64,000 bases of DNA from G965215055 sp965215055. Lineage in GTDB: Bacteria > Pseudomonadota > Gammaproteobacteria > UBA4575. The stretch is taken from NCBI GenBank assembly GCA_965215055.1, contig OZ244046.1, forward strand, positions 1,116,001 to 1,180,000. Reading direction: 5' to 3'. A program made the translations under genes and the position numbers. The notes beneath the pieces are model-generated. The model did no database searches. It saw nothing but the letters and a program-made list of their open reading frames with translations, and was not told where the DNA came from. This document shows, piece by piece, positions 1-9,397 of this stretch. Within the stretch, counting starts at the first letter, position 1; each line of letters opens with the position of its first letter.

Positions 1-710
1 TCAATGCGGACGGGCTGGTGCAACGCGCCATTGCCGCCGTAAAAGATGCACTGCCGGAACTGGGGGTTATCAGTGACGTCGCACTGGACCCGTTCACTTC
101 GCACGGACAGGATGGATTACTGGATGACCAGGGTTACGTGATGAATGATGAGACGGTAGAGGTGCTCATCAAGCAAGCCCTGTCCCATGCACGGGCAGGC
201 GCGGATATCGTGGCACCTTCGGACATGATGGATGGACGTATTACCGGCATACGCAACGCGCTCGAGCTGGAGGGTTTTGAAAATACGCGCATATTGGCCT
301 ATTCGGCAAAATATGCCTCCGGTTTTTACGGGCCCTTCCGTGACGCCGTAGGTTCGGCTGCAAGCCTGGGCGGCGGAAACAAGCGCACTTATCAAATGGA
401 CCCCGCCAATTCCGACGAGGCATTGCGTGAAGCAGCACTGGACATCGATGAAGGCGCGGACATGATAATGATTAAACCGGGCCTGCCTTACCTGGACGTG
501 GTCAGGCGCGTCAAGGAGAAATACAGGATGCCGACTTTCGTGTACCAGGTGAGCGGTGAATACAGCATGTTAAAGGCCGCGGCACAAAATGGATGGCTGG
601 ATGAAAGAGATTGCGTGATGGAATCGCTGCTGTGTATCAAGCGCGCAGGGGCGGATGCCATACTTACTTATTTCGCAAAAGACGTTGCAGGATGGTTGGC
701 GAAGCGATAA
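1..710 (+). CDS. hemB: delta-aminolevulinic acid dehydratase (porphobilinogen synthase), 5' end missing
   Basis: Condenses two 5-aminolevulinate molecules to porphobilinogen, the second common step of haem synthesis in the cytosol. The reading frame is open from base 3 to the TAA at 708-710 and enters from outside the window, so about the first third of the ~330-residue enzyme is missing. The two active-site lysines are visible: one in AYSAKYASGFYGPFRD and one in MIMIKPGLPYLD, followed by the family motif FVYQVSGEYSM. aroE starts 6 bases downstream, so the two are probably cotranscribed. Identification is secure. The true start lies upstream of the window; the GTG at base 18 is an internal valine. 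Confidence 0.96.
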   Translation, partial: NADGLVQRAIAAVKDALPELGVISDVALDPFTSHGQDGLLDDQGYVMNDETVEVLIKQALSHARAGADIVAPSDMMDGRITGIRNALELEGFENTRILAYSAKYASGFYGPFRDAVGSAASLGGGNKRTYQMDPANSDEALREAALDIDEGADMIMIKPGLPYLDVVRRVKEKYRMPTFVYQVSGEYSMLKAAAQNGWLDERDCVMESLLCIKRAGADAILTYFAKDVAGWLAKR

Positions 711-716
711 ACGTCG

Positions 717-1568
717 ATGCAACGGGGCGCTGCACATAATACGCCGGATCGATACGCGGTCATTGGCAATCCTGTCGCGCATAGCAGGTCGCCGGAAATT
801 CACTCGTTGTTCGCCGAACAAACCGGTGAAAATATCAGTTATGAAAAAATCTCGGCCGGGAAACACGATTTTGTGCGTGCCGCCAAAGATTTTTTCAGCG
901 CTGGTGGCAAGGGTTTGAATGTAACACTGCCGTTCAAAACCGATGCCTGTACGTTCGTCGACCAGTTGACCGACCTTGCAAAAAACGCCGGCGCGGTAAA
1001 TACAATTATTCGCCAGGATGACGGCGGTTATCTCGGTGCCAATACCGATGGTACCGGTTTGCTGCGAGACCTGAAAAAGACCTTGCGCCTGCAGTTGTCA
1101 GGTAAAAAAATCCTGGTTATCGGTGCAGGCGGGGCGGTACAGGGAATTATCGAGCCACTGCTTGGCGAAGATCCCGCGGAACTGCTGATTGCCAACCGCA
1201 CGCTGGCCAAGGCGGTTGAAATTGCAGGCAGGTTCCAGGCGATGGGTGAAGTACAAGGCTGCCACCTGCACCGCATACCTGCCAGGCATTATGATTTGAT
1301 TATTCACGCCACGTCCGCGGCCCTGCAGGACCATGAGCTGAAGTTGCCGGGTGAAATTGTTGGCCCGCGAACCTATTGCTATGACCTCTTGTACGGTAAC
1401 AGCGATACCTCTTTCATGCGATGGGGAAAACGCCATGGTGCCATGGGTGTTGTCGACGGGTTCGGCATGTTGCTGGAACAGGCGGCGGAATCATTTTACC
1501 TGTGGCGAGATAAACGACCAGATACTGCCATGGCATACCGGTATTTACGCCCGCAAACCACGGCGTAA
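717..1568 (+). CDS. aroE: shikimate dehydrogenase (NADP+)
   Basis: Reduces 3-dehydroshikimate to shikimate in aromatic amino acid synthesis. The 283 residues match the family length (~270-290). Visible motifs are the substrate-binding HSRSPEIH at residues 22-29, the catalytic lysine K74 in NVTLPFK, GANTDG at 108-112, and the NADP-binding GAGGA at 136-140. The ATG at 717 lies 6 bases after the hemB stop. The downstream ubiA frame starts just after the aroE stop, so hemB-aroE-ubiA look like one transcription unit. The pathway partners aroK and aroB are also in this window, at 29.5-31.1 kb. Confidence 0.95.
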   Translation: MQRGAAHNTPDRYAVIGNPVAHSRSPEIHSLFAEQTGENISYEKISAGKHDFVRAAKDFFSAGGKGLNVTLPFKTDACTFVDQLTDLAKNAGAVNTIIRQDDGGYLGANTDGTGLLRDLKKTLRLQLSGKKILVIGAGGAVQGIIEPLLGEDPAELLIANRTLAKAVEIAGRFQAMGEVQGCHLHRIPARHYDLIIHATSAALQDHELKLPGEIVGPRTYCYDLLYGNSDTSFMRWGKRHGAMGVVDGFGMLLEQAAESFYLWRDKRPDTAMAYRYLRPQTTA

Positions 1569-1590
1569 CCCGCCCGGGCAGCGAGTGAAC

Positions 1591-2448
1591 GTGAGTCGAC
1601 TGGTTGCATACGCAAGGCTGATACGCCTGGATAAACCGGTAGGCATTTTCCTGTTGCTGTGGCCAGCCTTGTGGGCACTTTTTATCGCGGCAGACGGTGT
1701 TCCTGACGTGCGGTTGCTGGTGGTATTCATTGCCGGTGTAATCCTGATGCGCTCGGCAGGCTGTGCCATTAACGATTACGCGGACCGTAATATCGACCCG
1801 TTTGTAGAGCGTACCCGGCAACGGCCCGTTGCCAGCGGTGCTATCCAGCCCGTCGAGGCACTGGTGGTATTTGCAACACTGGCAGGGGTTGCCTTTGTGC
1901 TGGCGGTCGCTTTTCTAAACCTCCTGACACTGTATTTCTCTGTACCTGCCATCCTGCTTGCGGCAAGCTATCCCTTTATGAAGCGGGTGCATTTCTTCCC
2001 CCAGGTGCACCTGGGCGTTGCGTTTGCGTGGTCAGTCCCCATGGCGTTTACGGCAGTACACAATGACTATCCGCCGGCTGTTGCCTGGCTGCTGTTTGCC
2101 TGCACGGTGTTGTGGACTACGGCGTATGACACCATGTACGCCATGGCGGACCGCGAGGAGGATTTGAAAATCGGGGTCAAGTCAACGGCTATCCTGTTCG
2201 GACGCCTGGACAGGCTCATCGTCGGCTTGACGCAGGTTTCAGTAGTCGCCTGCCTGGTCCTGGTCGGCACTTGTACACGCATGGGCTGGATATACCACGC
2301 GGCAGTGGGCGCAGGTGCCTGTCTTTTCGTCTATCAACAGGTGCTGATCAGGCGTCGCCACTCGCAGGATTGCTTTCGTGCCTTTCTGAACAACCAGTAT
2401 TTTGGACTGGTAATCCTGGCAGGCATACTCGCGCACTATTGGCGTTAA
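1591..2448 (+). CDS. ubiA: 4-hydroxybenzoate polyprenyltransferase
   Basis: Integral membrane prenyltransferase that attaches the polyprenyl tail to 4-hydroxybenzoate in ubiquinone synthesis. The two Asp-rich Mg-diphosphate sites are present: NDYADRNIDPFVERT and, later, DREEDLKIGVKST. Between and after them lie seven to nine hydrophobic segments. The frame is open further upstream inside aroE, but homology begins at SRLVAYARLIRLDKP. I therefore place the start at GTG 1591, giving 285 residues; GTG 1585 is an equal alternative. The stop overlaps the stop of the convergent comF by 4 bases. Presence of ubiA implies a ubiquinone-based respiratory chain. Confidence 0.93.
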   Translation: MSRLVAYARLIRLDKPVGIFLLLWPALWALFIAADGVPDVRLLVVFIAGVILMRSAGCAINDYADRNIDPFVERTRQRPVASGAIQPVEALVVFATLAGVAFVLAVAFLNLLTLYFSVPAILLAASYPFMKRVHFFPQVHLGVAFAWSVPMAFTAVHNDYPPAVAWLLFACTVLWTTAYDTMYAMADREEDLKIGVKSTAILFGRLDRLIVGLTQVSVVACLVLVGTCTRMGWIYHAAVGAGACLFVYQQVLIRRRHSQDCFRAFLNNQYFGLVILAGILAHYWR

Positions 2449-3167
2449 CCATCAAGTTTCGTGCGTGCGACGCACCATACGTGGACCTTTTCAGCACCGG
2501 CCTTTTTTACACATTTCGCAAGTTCGTTCACGGTGCTTCCCGTGGTCATCACGTCGTCAATGACGGCCACGCACTTGCCCTTGAAGAGGGGCTTCGAAGT
2601 CCGCAAGGCAAAGGCGTTCCTGACGTTCGCGTAACGCTCTGCCGCAGGCAGTTCCATTTGCGCATGGGTTTCCCTGATACGCCGAACGTCTTTGAAGCTG
2701 ATGGAGCTGTTGAGGCTCTTGTTCAGAGTACGAGCAATTTGCAATGCCTGGTTAAAACCACGCTTGCGCAAACGCCGGCGATGCAACGGTACGGGGAGCA
2801 GCACGTCCGGTGCCGTTAAATCCTGCTTCCGGATATGGCGTTCCAGGAGCCGGGCAAGCAATATCCCGTAGTTGAGCTTGTTACTAAACTTGAATTGATA
2901 TACCGCATCCCGCACGAACTGGTCAAACAGGAGCGGCGCCAGGGCGCTATCAAAGTATAAGTCACGATTGCTGCAGGCACCGCAGACTGCCGCGCTGGCA
3001 CCCGACAACGGTGAGGCGCAGCGCATACAGGCATGCGTGATCCAGGGCAGGTTTTCATAACAGCGGCGGCAAAGATCAAGGCCGTCTTCGCCCTTGCCGT
3101 TGCAGTACAGGCATACGTCGGGATACAAAAACTTGCCAAATTTTTGCATCGCCACGTTGATTTTCAT
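2445..3167 (-). CDS. comF: ComF-family phosphoribosyltransferase-like protein
   Basis: 240 residues with the ComF layout. An N-terminal zinc-ribbon-like part has Cys pairs (CLYCNGKGEDGLDLCRRC, then CMRCA and CGAC). A phosphoribosyltransferase domain follows, with the PRPP loop VAVIDDVMTTGSTVNEL near residue 205. The family is required for DNA uptake during natural transformation in several bacteria, but its biochemical substrate is uncertain. It is divergent from bioB, an arrangement common in gammaproteobacteria, and convergent with ubiA. The family call is firm. A role in competence here is inference only, since no other competence gene is in the window. Confidence 0.9.
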   Translation of the reverse strand: MKINVAMQKFGKFLYPDVCLYCNGKGEDGLDLCRRCYENLPWITHACMRCASPLSGASAAVCGACSNRDLYFDSALAPLLFDQFVRDAVYQFKFSNKLNYGILLARLLERHIRKQDLTAPDVLLPVPLHRRRLRKRGFNQALQIARTLNKSLNSSISFKDVRRIRETHAQMELPAAERYANVRNAFALRTSKPLFKGKCVAVIDDVMTTGSTVNELAKCVKKAGAEKVHVWCVARTKLDG

Positions 3168-3188
3168 GCCTGGAACTAGGTGCGCAAG

Positions 3189-3216
3189 TTGACAGTTGAG
3201 TGCAAAAGACTAGACT
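3189..3216 (+). promoter_or_regulatory. putative sigma-70 promoter of bioB-bioF
   Basis: TTGACA at 3189-3194 and TAGACT at 3211-3216 are separated by 16 bases and lie about 50 bases upstream of the bioB start, in the comF/bioB divergent gap. The -35 box is a perfect consensus and the -10 matches 4 of 6. I saw no clear BirA-type operator palindrome here. Confidence 0.5.
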
Positions 3217-3262
3217 TTACGGAGAACCTGACCACGATTCCCATCATATCCTATTCAATACA

Positions 3263-4264
3263 ATGCAAATTGGCACAATTCGACACGATTGGCAAAAGCA
3301 CGAGGTGCTGAAGCTCTACGAGCTGCCGTTCAATGACCTTGTCTTTGAAGCGCACCGCGTGTTCCGTGCGCATCACGACCCCAACAAGATGCAAATCAGT
3401 ACCCTGCTTTCAATCAAGACCGGGTCGTGCCCGGAAGACTGCGCCTACTGCCCGCAAAGTGGCCACTACAATACGAATATAGAACCCGAACGCCTGCTGC
3501 CGCTTGAAGAGGTCGAACAACACGCCTTGAGCGCAAAGGCAAGCGGAGCCTCCAGGTTTTGTATGGGTGCGGCCTGGCGCAGCCCTTCAGACAAGCACCT
3601 GGACCACGTGGTCGAGATGATCAAGATGGTAAAGGATACGGGCCTCGAGTCTTGTGTAACGCTGGGCATGCTTACACAAGCACAAGCGCGGCGGCTAAAA
3701 GATGCCGGTCTCGATTTTTATAATCACAACCTTGATACTTCTCCGGAGTTCTACGGTAACGTAATCACTACCCGCACTTATCAAGATCGCCTGGACACGC
3801 TGGAGTACGTGCGCGCCGCGGATATCAAGGTTTGTTGCGGCGGCATACTGGGTATGGGCGAATCGCGCGAAGGTCGGGCAGGACTGTTGCTGCAACTCGC
3901 CTGCCTGCCACAACATCCCGAGTCCGTGCCTATCAATATGCTGGTGCAAATCGAGGGTACGCCCTTGCATGGCCTGGAGAAACTGGACCCGTTTGAATTT
4001 ATACGCACGGTGGCTATCGCGCGCATCATGATGCCGAAGTCTCGCGTGCGCCTATCTGCTGGCCGTGACGAGATGAATGATCAAACCCAGGCGTTGTGTT
4101 TTTTCGCGGGGGCCAATTCAGTTTTCTACGGGGATACGCTGCTAACGGCAAAAAATCCCGCGACGCATACGGACCAGTTGTTATTTGATCGGCTTGGTAT
4201 TGAAGCCGACCAGCCCGTAACAGGTAAACCTGCACTTGCTTCCAGGTCCCCCGGGAGGCAGTAA
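3263..4264 (+). CDS. bioB: biotin synthase
   Basis: Radical-SAM enzyme that inserts sulfur into dethiobiotin, the last step of biotin synthesis. The cluster-binding CxxxCxxC is C56, C60 and C63 in TGSCPEDCAYCPQ. Downstream are the conserved cysteine-containing stretches SCVTLGML and KVCCGGILGMGE and the FeS-ligand arginine region RLSAGRDEM. The frame opens at 3200, but the region before ATG 3263 has no family similarity, and 333 residues from 3263 fits the usual ~345. bioF follows after 9 bases. bioH and bioC lie elsewhere at 37-39 kb, and bioA and bioD are not in the window. Confidence 0.95.
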   Translation: MQIGTIRHDWQKHEVLKLYELPFNDLVFEAHRVFRAHHDPNKMQISTLLSIKTGSCPEDCAYCPQSGHYNTNIEPERLLPLEEVEQHALSAKASGASRFCMGAAWRSPSDKHLDHVVEMIKMVKDTGLESCVTLGMLTQAQARRLKDAGLDFYNHNLDTSPEFYGNVITTRTYQDRLDTLEYVRAADIKVCCGGILGMGESREGRAGLLLQLACLPQHPESVPINMLVQIEGTPLHGLEKLDPFEFIRTVAIARIMMPKSRVRLSAGRDEMNDQTQALCFFAGANSVFYGDTLLTAKNPATHTDQLLFDRLGIEADQPVTGKPALASRSPGRQ

Positions 4265-4273
4265 GTCGAACTC

Positions 4274-5431
4274 ATGAGTGACCTGGCGGCCGCACTGGAG
4301 AAACTGCGGCGAGAACACCTGTATCGCACCCGCAGCGTTCGTTCAACTGGCCAGCAGACGGAACCCGTCATAAACGGGCAAAAGGTCTTGTCATTTTGCA
4401 GTAATGACTACCTCGGGCTCGCCAGTCATCCAAAAGTTACAGAGAGCTACGTCAAGGCAGCCAGGAAATACGGCGTTGGCAGCGGTGCATCGCACCTGGT
4501 TACGGGACACCACCAAAGTCATCATGACCTGGAAGAGGAATTGGCCGACTTTATCGGCTGTGAAAGAACGTTGCTGTTTTCCAGCGGTTACATGGCAAAC
4601 CTGGGGGTGGTGGGTGCACTGGCGAACCGCGACACTACGGTCTTTGAAGATCGCCTGAACCACGCATCGCTGGTTGACGCAAGTATCATTGCACGTGCAC
4701 GGCTTAAACGCTACCAGCACCTGGACGTTGATGAACTGCGGCAAAAATTATCTGCTGAAGAAAAATCGTCCACGCTGATCCTGACGGACGGCGTATTCAG
4801 CATGGATGGAACGGTTGCCCAGGTTGCCGACTTGCAAACCCTTGCGAAAGATTATAACGCGAAACTGGTCATAGACGACGCGCACGGCATCGGCGTTCTT
4901 GGAGAAAACGGGAAAGGCTGCACGGAAGGCCAACTGGCAGCAGATACCATCCTGGTCGGTACCCTGGGCAAGGCCCTGGGAACGTTTGGCGCCTTTGTTG
5001 CAGCCAGGCAGGATACTATTGAATGGTGCATACAACGTGCCCGAACCTATATTTACACTACCGCGTTACCGCCATCCCTGGCGGAAGCCACGCGCACAAG
5101 CTTACAGTTGATACGTGAAGAGCCTTGGCGAAGGGCAAAACTACGGGCCCTGATAAAACGCTTTCGGCAACATGCAGGACAAGCAGGCCTGCCAGTTGCA
5201 GATTCGATGACGCCCATACAGCCTGTCATCACGGGTTCATCGTCCACCGCGCTTACTGTCGGTGCGAAACTGCTCGAAAAGGGAATCATGGTTGCGCCCA
5301 TTCGCCCGCCGACGGTGGCACAAGCCCGCTTACGTATCAGTTTTTCGGCTACGCATACTGAAGATCAAGTCGACAGGCTGGTTGAAGCGCTCGTGGAAGT
5401 CAGCCGGTCAAGCCCGGGCCTTGGTAACTAG
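4274..5431 (+). CDS. bioF: 8-amino-7-oxononanoate synthase
   Basis: PLP-dependent alpha-oxoamine synthase that joins pimeloyl-ACP (or -CoA) and L-alanine to give 8-amino-7-oxononanoate. The PLP lysine is K233 in LVGTLGKALGTFGA, and the PLP-contacting DDAHGIG is at residues 201-207. Length is 385, as expected. It is 9 bases behind bioB and presumably cotranscribed. Its substrate, pimeloyl-ACP, would be supplied by the BioC/BioH pair encoded at 37.5-39.1 kb. Confidence 0.95.
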   Translation: MSDLAAALEKLRREHLYRTRSVRSTGQQTEPVINGQKVLSFCSNDYLGLASHPKVTESYVKAARKYGVGSGASHLVTGHHQSHHDLEEELADFIGCERTLLFSSGYMANLGVVGALANRDTTVFEDRLNHASLVDASIIARARLKRYQHLDVDELRQKLSAEEKSSTLILTDGVFSMDGTVAQVADLQTLAKDYNAKLVIDDAHGIGVLGENGKGCTEGQLAADTILVGTLGKALGTFGAFVAARQDTIEWCIQRARTYIYTTALPPSLAEATRTSLQLIREEPWRRAKLRALIKRFRQHAGQAGLPVADSMTPIQPVITGSSSTALTVGAKLLEKGIMVAPIRPPTVAQARLRISFSATHTEDQVDRLVEALVEVSRSSPGLGN

Positions 5432-5435
5432 CCGG

Positions 5436-6107
5436 TTACAGGTGACCCAGTTCAGCAAGCGATTGCACCGTGTTGCCTATCACCAGGTGGTCCAATACCT
5501 TAACGTCTACCAGTGCCAGGGCATCGCGCAAGGTGCGGGTAATGTCAATGTCGGCATTGCTGGGCTTGGAGTCTCCGGACGGGTGGTTGTGCGCAAAAAT
5601 GACGGCCTGCGCATTATACGCAAGCGCCCGCTTGACTACTTCGCGCGGGTGTACTTCGGTGGTGTTCAGGGTGCCGGCAAACAGTTCTTCAAACTGGATT
5701 ACGTGGTTCTTGACGTCCAGAAATAAACAGGCGAACACTTCCTTGGTGTAATCACGCATACGCGCTGAAAAAAATTGCTCGGCGGCAGCGGGGCTGTTAA
5801 GTGGACCATCCCGCACCAGTGATTTAAGCAAGACCCTGCTCGCCATTTCCATGCAGGCTTGCAGTTGCACGTACTTGGCCTGTCCCAGGCCATTCATTTT
5901 GCAAAACGTCTTCTGGTCAGCGCGCGTAAGTTGGCGCAGGTCGCCAAACTCGCTCAGCAGGTCGCGTGCCAGTTCAACGGCAGATTTGCCTTTCACGCCG
6001 GTGCGTAAAAAAATTGCCAGTAATTCGGCGTCGTTGAGTGCCTTTGCCCCACGTTCCAGCAGGCGTTCGCGCGGCCGTTCTGATGCCGGCCAGTTGGAAA
6101 TTGCCAT
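5436..6107 (-). CDS. radC: RadC-family JAB-domain protein
   Basis: 224 residues: a helix-hairpin-helix-like N-terminal half (RERLLERGAKALNDAELLAIFLRTG) and a C-terminal JAB/MPN metalloprotease-like domain with the metal motif HNHPSGDSKPSNAD. The name is historical, and the molecular function of RadC is unresolved. The frame is open to 6173, but the family starts at MAISNWPASERPRERLL, so I use ATG 6107. It lies convergent to bioF with a 4-base gap and divergent from coaBC. The radC-coaBC-dut-algC-argB order is the one seen in Pseudomonas and relatives. Confidence 0.93.
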   Translation of the reverse strand: MAISNWPASERPRERLLERGAKALNDAELLAIFLRTGVKGKSAVELARDLLSEFGDLRQLTRADQKTFCKMNGLGQAKYVQLQACMEMASRVLLKSLVRDGPLNSPAAAEQFFSARMRDYTKEVFACLFLDVKNHVIQFEELFAGTLNTTEVHPREVVKRALAYNAQAVIFAHNHPSGDSKPSNADIDITRTLRDALALVDVKVLDHLVIGNTVQSLAELGHL

Positions 6108-6209
6108 ATGTGCGTCCAGTCCGGTTAAAAGACAAGTTCGATGCAAAAAAGACGCCATTGTAATCGAATTCACGCCATCACCGATACCTGATCTGATAGA
6201 CTCGAACTC

Positions 6210-7469
6210 ATGTCACTGACCAACAAGAATATTCTGCTGGGCGTAACGGGCGGTATTGCCGCGTACAAGAGCGCGGAACTGGTGCGCGAGTTGATCGAAG
6301 CTGGCGCCAGGGTGCGAGTGGTGATGACGGATGCCGCCAAGGAATTTGTTACGCCTTTGACTTTCCAGGCACTGTCCGGACAACCCGTGACCAGTGATGA
6401 GTTCAATGGCGTCGTGGCAGATGACGGTATGGATCATATCGCCCTGGCACGTTGGGCGGACGTGGTGCTGATTGCGCCTGCCAGTGCCAATACGATGGCC
6501 AGGCTGACGCACGGCAGTGCGGACAACTTGTTGAGCGCGGTGTGCCTGGCTACGGAGGCACCGGTGGCCCTGGCACCGGCAATGAATCGTACCATGTGGC
6601 ACAACGCCGCCACCCAGGATAATTGTGCATTGCTGAAAAAGCGTGGCGTGTTGATATTTGGCCCGGCCCTGGGCGCACAAGCTTGTGGCGAGGTGGGCGA
6701 GGGACGCATGTTTGAGCCGCGTCAACTGCTGCTTTCCCTGGGTAACCTGTTCAATACGGGTGAGCTGACGGGCATAAAGGTGCTGGTTACGGCAGGGCCG
6801 ACGCATGAACAGATCGACCCGGTCCGCTATATAAGTAACCGCAGTTCCGGACGTATGGGTTTTGCGATGGCCGAAGCCGCACGCGACGCAGGTGCCAGCG
6901 TGCGGTTGATCAGTGGCCCCGTGGCATTACAGGTACCTGAATATATCGAATGTACCCACGTGTCCACTGCGCAGGACATGGTGGACGCAGTTCAACAGGA
7001 GATTGAAGGGCAGCAGATTTTCATAAGCTGTGCCGCAGTGGCAGATTATCGACCCGTTGCCAGGCAACCCGAAAAGATAAAAAAATTGCATGCGAACCTG
7101 TCGCTTTCCCTGGTACGTAACCCGGATATCGTCCTGGAGGTGGCCAAGCTCGAAAACAGGCCTTTTATAGTGGGGTTTGCTGCCGAAACCAGGAGGCTCA
7201 AGGAACACGCGCTGCAAAAATTGCAGCACAAGTGCCTGGATATGATCGCAGGCAATGACGTGTCGGATCCCCAGCTTGGCTTTGACAGTGAAGAAAATGC
7301 GCTCGAGGTATATTGGACGGGCGGACATTGCTCGCTTGCGCGGGATAAAAAACCTAAAATCGCACGCAAGCTGATAAGCCTGATTGCAGAGCACTATGCC
7401 AGCAGCCGCAAACGAAGTAATGTCACGATCCTTAAAAATCCCAAAGACAGAAATAAAAATCTTGGATAG
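6210..7469 (+). CDS. coaBC: bifunctional phosphopantothenoylcysteine decarboxylase / phosphopantothenate-cysteine ligase
   Basis: Two consecutive steps of coenzyme A synthesis in one polypeptide. The N-terminal CoaC flavoprotein half starts with the typical GVTGGIAAYKSAELVREL and contains the substrate motif PAMNRTMW. The CoaB half begins near residue 190 with VLVTAGPTHEQIDPVRY and carries the nucleotide and dimer motif ISNRSSGRMGFAMAEAA. Length 419 is normal (~400). The last 50 bases overlap the start of dut, which implies translational coupling. coaD, acting later in the same pathway, is at 47.36 kb. Confidence 0.96.
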   Translation: MSLTNKNILLGVTGGIAAYKSAELVRELIEAGARVRVVMTDAAKEFVTPLTFQALSGQPVTSDEFNGVVADDGMDHIALARWADVVLIAPASANTMARLTHGSADNLLSAVCLATEAPVALAPAMNRTMWHNAATQDNCALLKKRGVLIFGPALGAQACGEVGEGRMFEPRQLLLSLGNLFNTGELTGIKVLVTAGPTHEQIDPVRYISNRSSGRMGFAMAEAARDAGASVRLISGPVALQVPEYIECTHVSTAQDMVDAVQQEIEGQQIFISCAAVADYRPVARQPEKIKKLHANLSLSLVRNPDIVLEVAKLENRPFIVGFAAETRRLKEHALQKLQHKCLDMIAGNDVSDPQLGFDSEENALEVYWTGGHCSLARDKKPKIARKLISLIAEHYASSRKRSNVTILKNPKDRNKNLG

Positions 7470-7893
7470 CCGAATTGGCAAGGAGATCCCCTTGCCTGTT
7501 TATGCTACATCGGGTTCGGCAGGGATGGATTTGCGTGCGTGCATGGAGATGCCCTTGCAGATCATGCCTGGTGAAACGGCGCTTGTTTCAACAGGTATTT
7601 CTATTTACATCCGTGACCCCGGGATGGCGGCGATGCTGTTGCCGCGCTCCGGCCTGGGTCATAAACACGGGATCGTGCTGGGTAACCTGGTTGGCCTGAT
7701 TGACTCGGATTATCAAGGCCCCCTGATGGTGTCGCTGTGGAATCGCGGCAGCGAGGCTTTCGAGGTAAACGTCGGCGACCGTATCGCACAACTGGTGATC
7801 GTGCCCGTCGTACAGACGGAGTTTGAGGTGGTCGAGGAGTTTACGGCTACCCGCCGCGGTACAGGAGGTTTTGGTCACACGGGGACGACTTGA
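7420..7893 (+). CDS. dut: dUTP pyrophosphatase
   Basis: Trimeric dUTPase that hydrolyses dUTP to dUMP, keeping uracil out of DNA. All five family motifs are present: GSAGMDL (I), LLPRSGLGHKHGI (II), GLIDSDYQGPL (III), GDRIAQLVIVPV (IV) and the C-terminal P-loop-like RGTGGFGHTG (V). The frame is open from 7384, but ATG 7420 gives 157 residues, close to the normal ~151. It overlaps the end of coaBC by 50 bases in another frame. The algC ATG lies 17 bases after its stop. Confidence 0.95.
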   Translation: MSRSLKIPKTEIKILDSRIGKEIPLPVYATSGSAGMDLRACMEMPLQIMPGETALVSTGISIYIRDPGMAAMLLPRSGLGHKHGIVLGNLVGLIDSDYQGPLMVSLWNRGSEAFEVNVGDRIAQLVIVPVVQTEFEVVEEFTATRRGTGGFGHTGTT

Positions 7894-7910
7894 CGCTACA
7901 TTCCACCACC

Positions 7911-9293
7911 ATGCAGATCAACCCGAGTATTTTTCGCGCCTATGATATTCGCGGTATCGTTGAAACCTCGCTAACACCCGGGGTAGTGACGTCAATCGGA
8001 CGGGCCCTGGCGGACTTGTATCCGCATAACCGGACGGTGGTGGTTGGCAGAGACGGGCGGCTGTCCAGTTCTACCTTGAAAAATTATCTCGTGCAGGGCT
8101 TGCAGGCCAGGGGGCGTGAAGTCATCGACATAGGCGAGGTGCCCACGCCGGTGCTTTATTACGCGACGCATGAGCTCGATACCGGTGCCGGGATCATGGT
8201 AACCGGTAGTCACAATCCGCCCGAATACAACGGCTTCAAGATAATCATGGACGGCAAAACGCTGCACGGGAAGGATATTCAAGCCATTTATGAATCTATT
8301 ATTGATGAAGACCGCAAGGTATCGGACGGTGCCTCACCCGGGACTGTTCGACAAGAACACTTGCTGGAGCGTTATATCGCGCGCATCTGTGAAGACGTCA
8401 CGCTCTCGCGTTCGCTGCGGGTGGGTATAGACTGTGGCAACGGTATTGCCGGACCGGCTGCATTGGCATTGTTCACTCGCCTGGGCTGCGAGGTTACTGC
8501 CCTGTATTGTGACGTGGACGGCAATTTTCCAAACCACCACCCAAACCCGAGTGAACCTGAAAATCTCGAGGCGCTAATACAGTGCGTGCGACAAAATAAG
8601 CTGGATACGGGGTTGGCCTTTGACGGGGACGGTGATCGCATCGGTGTAGTTGATGACCAGGGTAACGTGCTGTGGCCTGATCGCCAGATGATGCTCTACG
8701 CGCGTGACGTGCTGTCAAGAAACCCGGGTGCAAAGATAATTTTTGACGTGAAGTCATCAAGAAATCTGCATACGGTGATTGAGCAGGCCGGGGGCGAGGC
8801 CATCATGTGGAAAACCGGACATTCGCTTATCAAGAGTAAAATGGCGGAAACCGGTGCCTTGCTTGCCGGTGAAATGAGCGGACATATCTTTTTCAAGGAA
8901 CGCTGGTACGGTTTTGACGATGCACTTTACAGTGCCGCGCGGCTGCTGGAGATCGTCACGCGGCAGGATTTGCCTGCCAGCAGGTTATTTGCCACGCTGC
9001 CCGATGCAATCAGCACGCCTGAAATCAACCTGCGCCTTGAACGTGACGGTGCGCAACATTCCTTTATGCGGCAATTTTCCGCACAGGTGCAATTACCAGG
9101 GGCTGAAATTAATACGACGGACGGCATACGCGCGGACTACGCCCACGGCTGGGGGCTGGTGCGCGCCTCGAATACCACTTCTTCCCTGATTGTCCGGTTC
9201 GAGGCGGAAAGCGATGATGCGATGGAGGAAATCAAGGGTGCATTCCGCAAATCGATGCTGGCCGTCGATGCCAGCTTGGATTTACCCTTCTGA
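7911..9293 (+). CDS. algC: phosphomannomutase / phosphoglucomutase
   Basis: Alpha-D-phosphohexomutase interconverting hexose 6- and 1-phosphates for surface polysaccharide and LPS precursors. The phosphoserine is S100 in the motif TGSHNPPEYNG. The metal-binding loop DGDGDRIG sits near residue 238, and the substrate loop GEMSGH follows. Length 460 compares with 463 for P. aeruginosa AlgC, whose neighbours (coaBC-dut upstream, argB downstream) are the same. A TTG at 7890 would add 7 residues, but ATG 7911 is the better start. The gene could equally be named manB or pgm; substrate preference cannot be read from the sequence. Confidence 0.9.
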   Translation: MQINPSIFRAYDIRGIVETSLTPGVVTSIGRALADLYPHNRTVVVGRDGRLSSSTLKNYLVQGLQARGREVIDIGEVPTPVLYYATHELDTGAGIMVTGSHNPPEYNGFKIIMDGKTLHGKDIQAIYESIIDEDRKVSDGASPGTVRQEHLLERYIARICEDVTLSRSLRVGIDCGNGIAGPAALALFTRLGCEVTALYCDVDGNFPNHHPNPSEPENLEALIQCVRQNKLDTGLAFDGDGDRIGVVDDQGNVLWPDRQMMLYARDVLSRNPGAKIIFDVKSSRNLHTVIEQAGGEAIMWKTGHSLIKSKMAETGALLAGEMSGHIFFKERWYGFDDALYSAARLLEIVTRQDLPASRLFATLPDAISTPEINLRLERDGAQHSFMRQFSAQVQLPGAEINTTDGIRADYAHGWGLVRASNTTSSLIVRFEAESDDAMEEIKGAFRKSMLAVDASLDLPF

Positions 9294-9397
9294 ATCAGGT
9301 ATAAAAGCACGCACGTTTGCCGACCTTGCGTGATGGCACCCTCTCGCAGGTGGCCTCGTATCAACGTTGACTTTGAAAACCGTATAGTACTAGCCAC

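Noticed and set aside
3168..3262. BirA operator between comF and bioB
   Set aside because: I searched for paired TTGTAAAC-like and GTTTACAA-like half-sites and found none.
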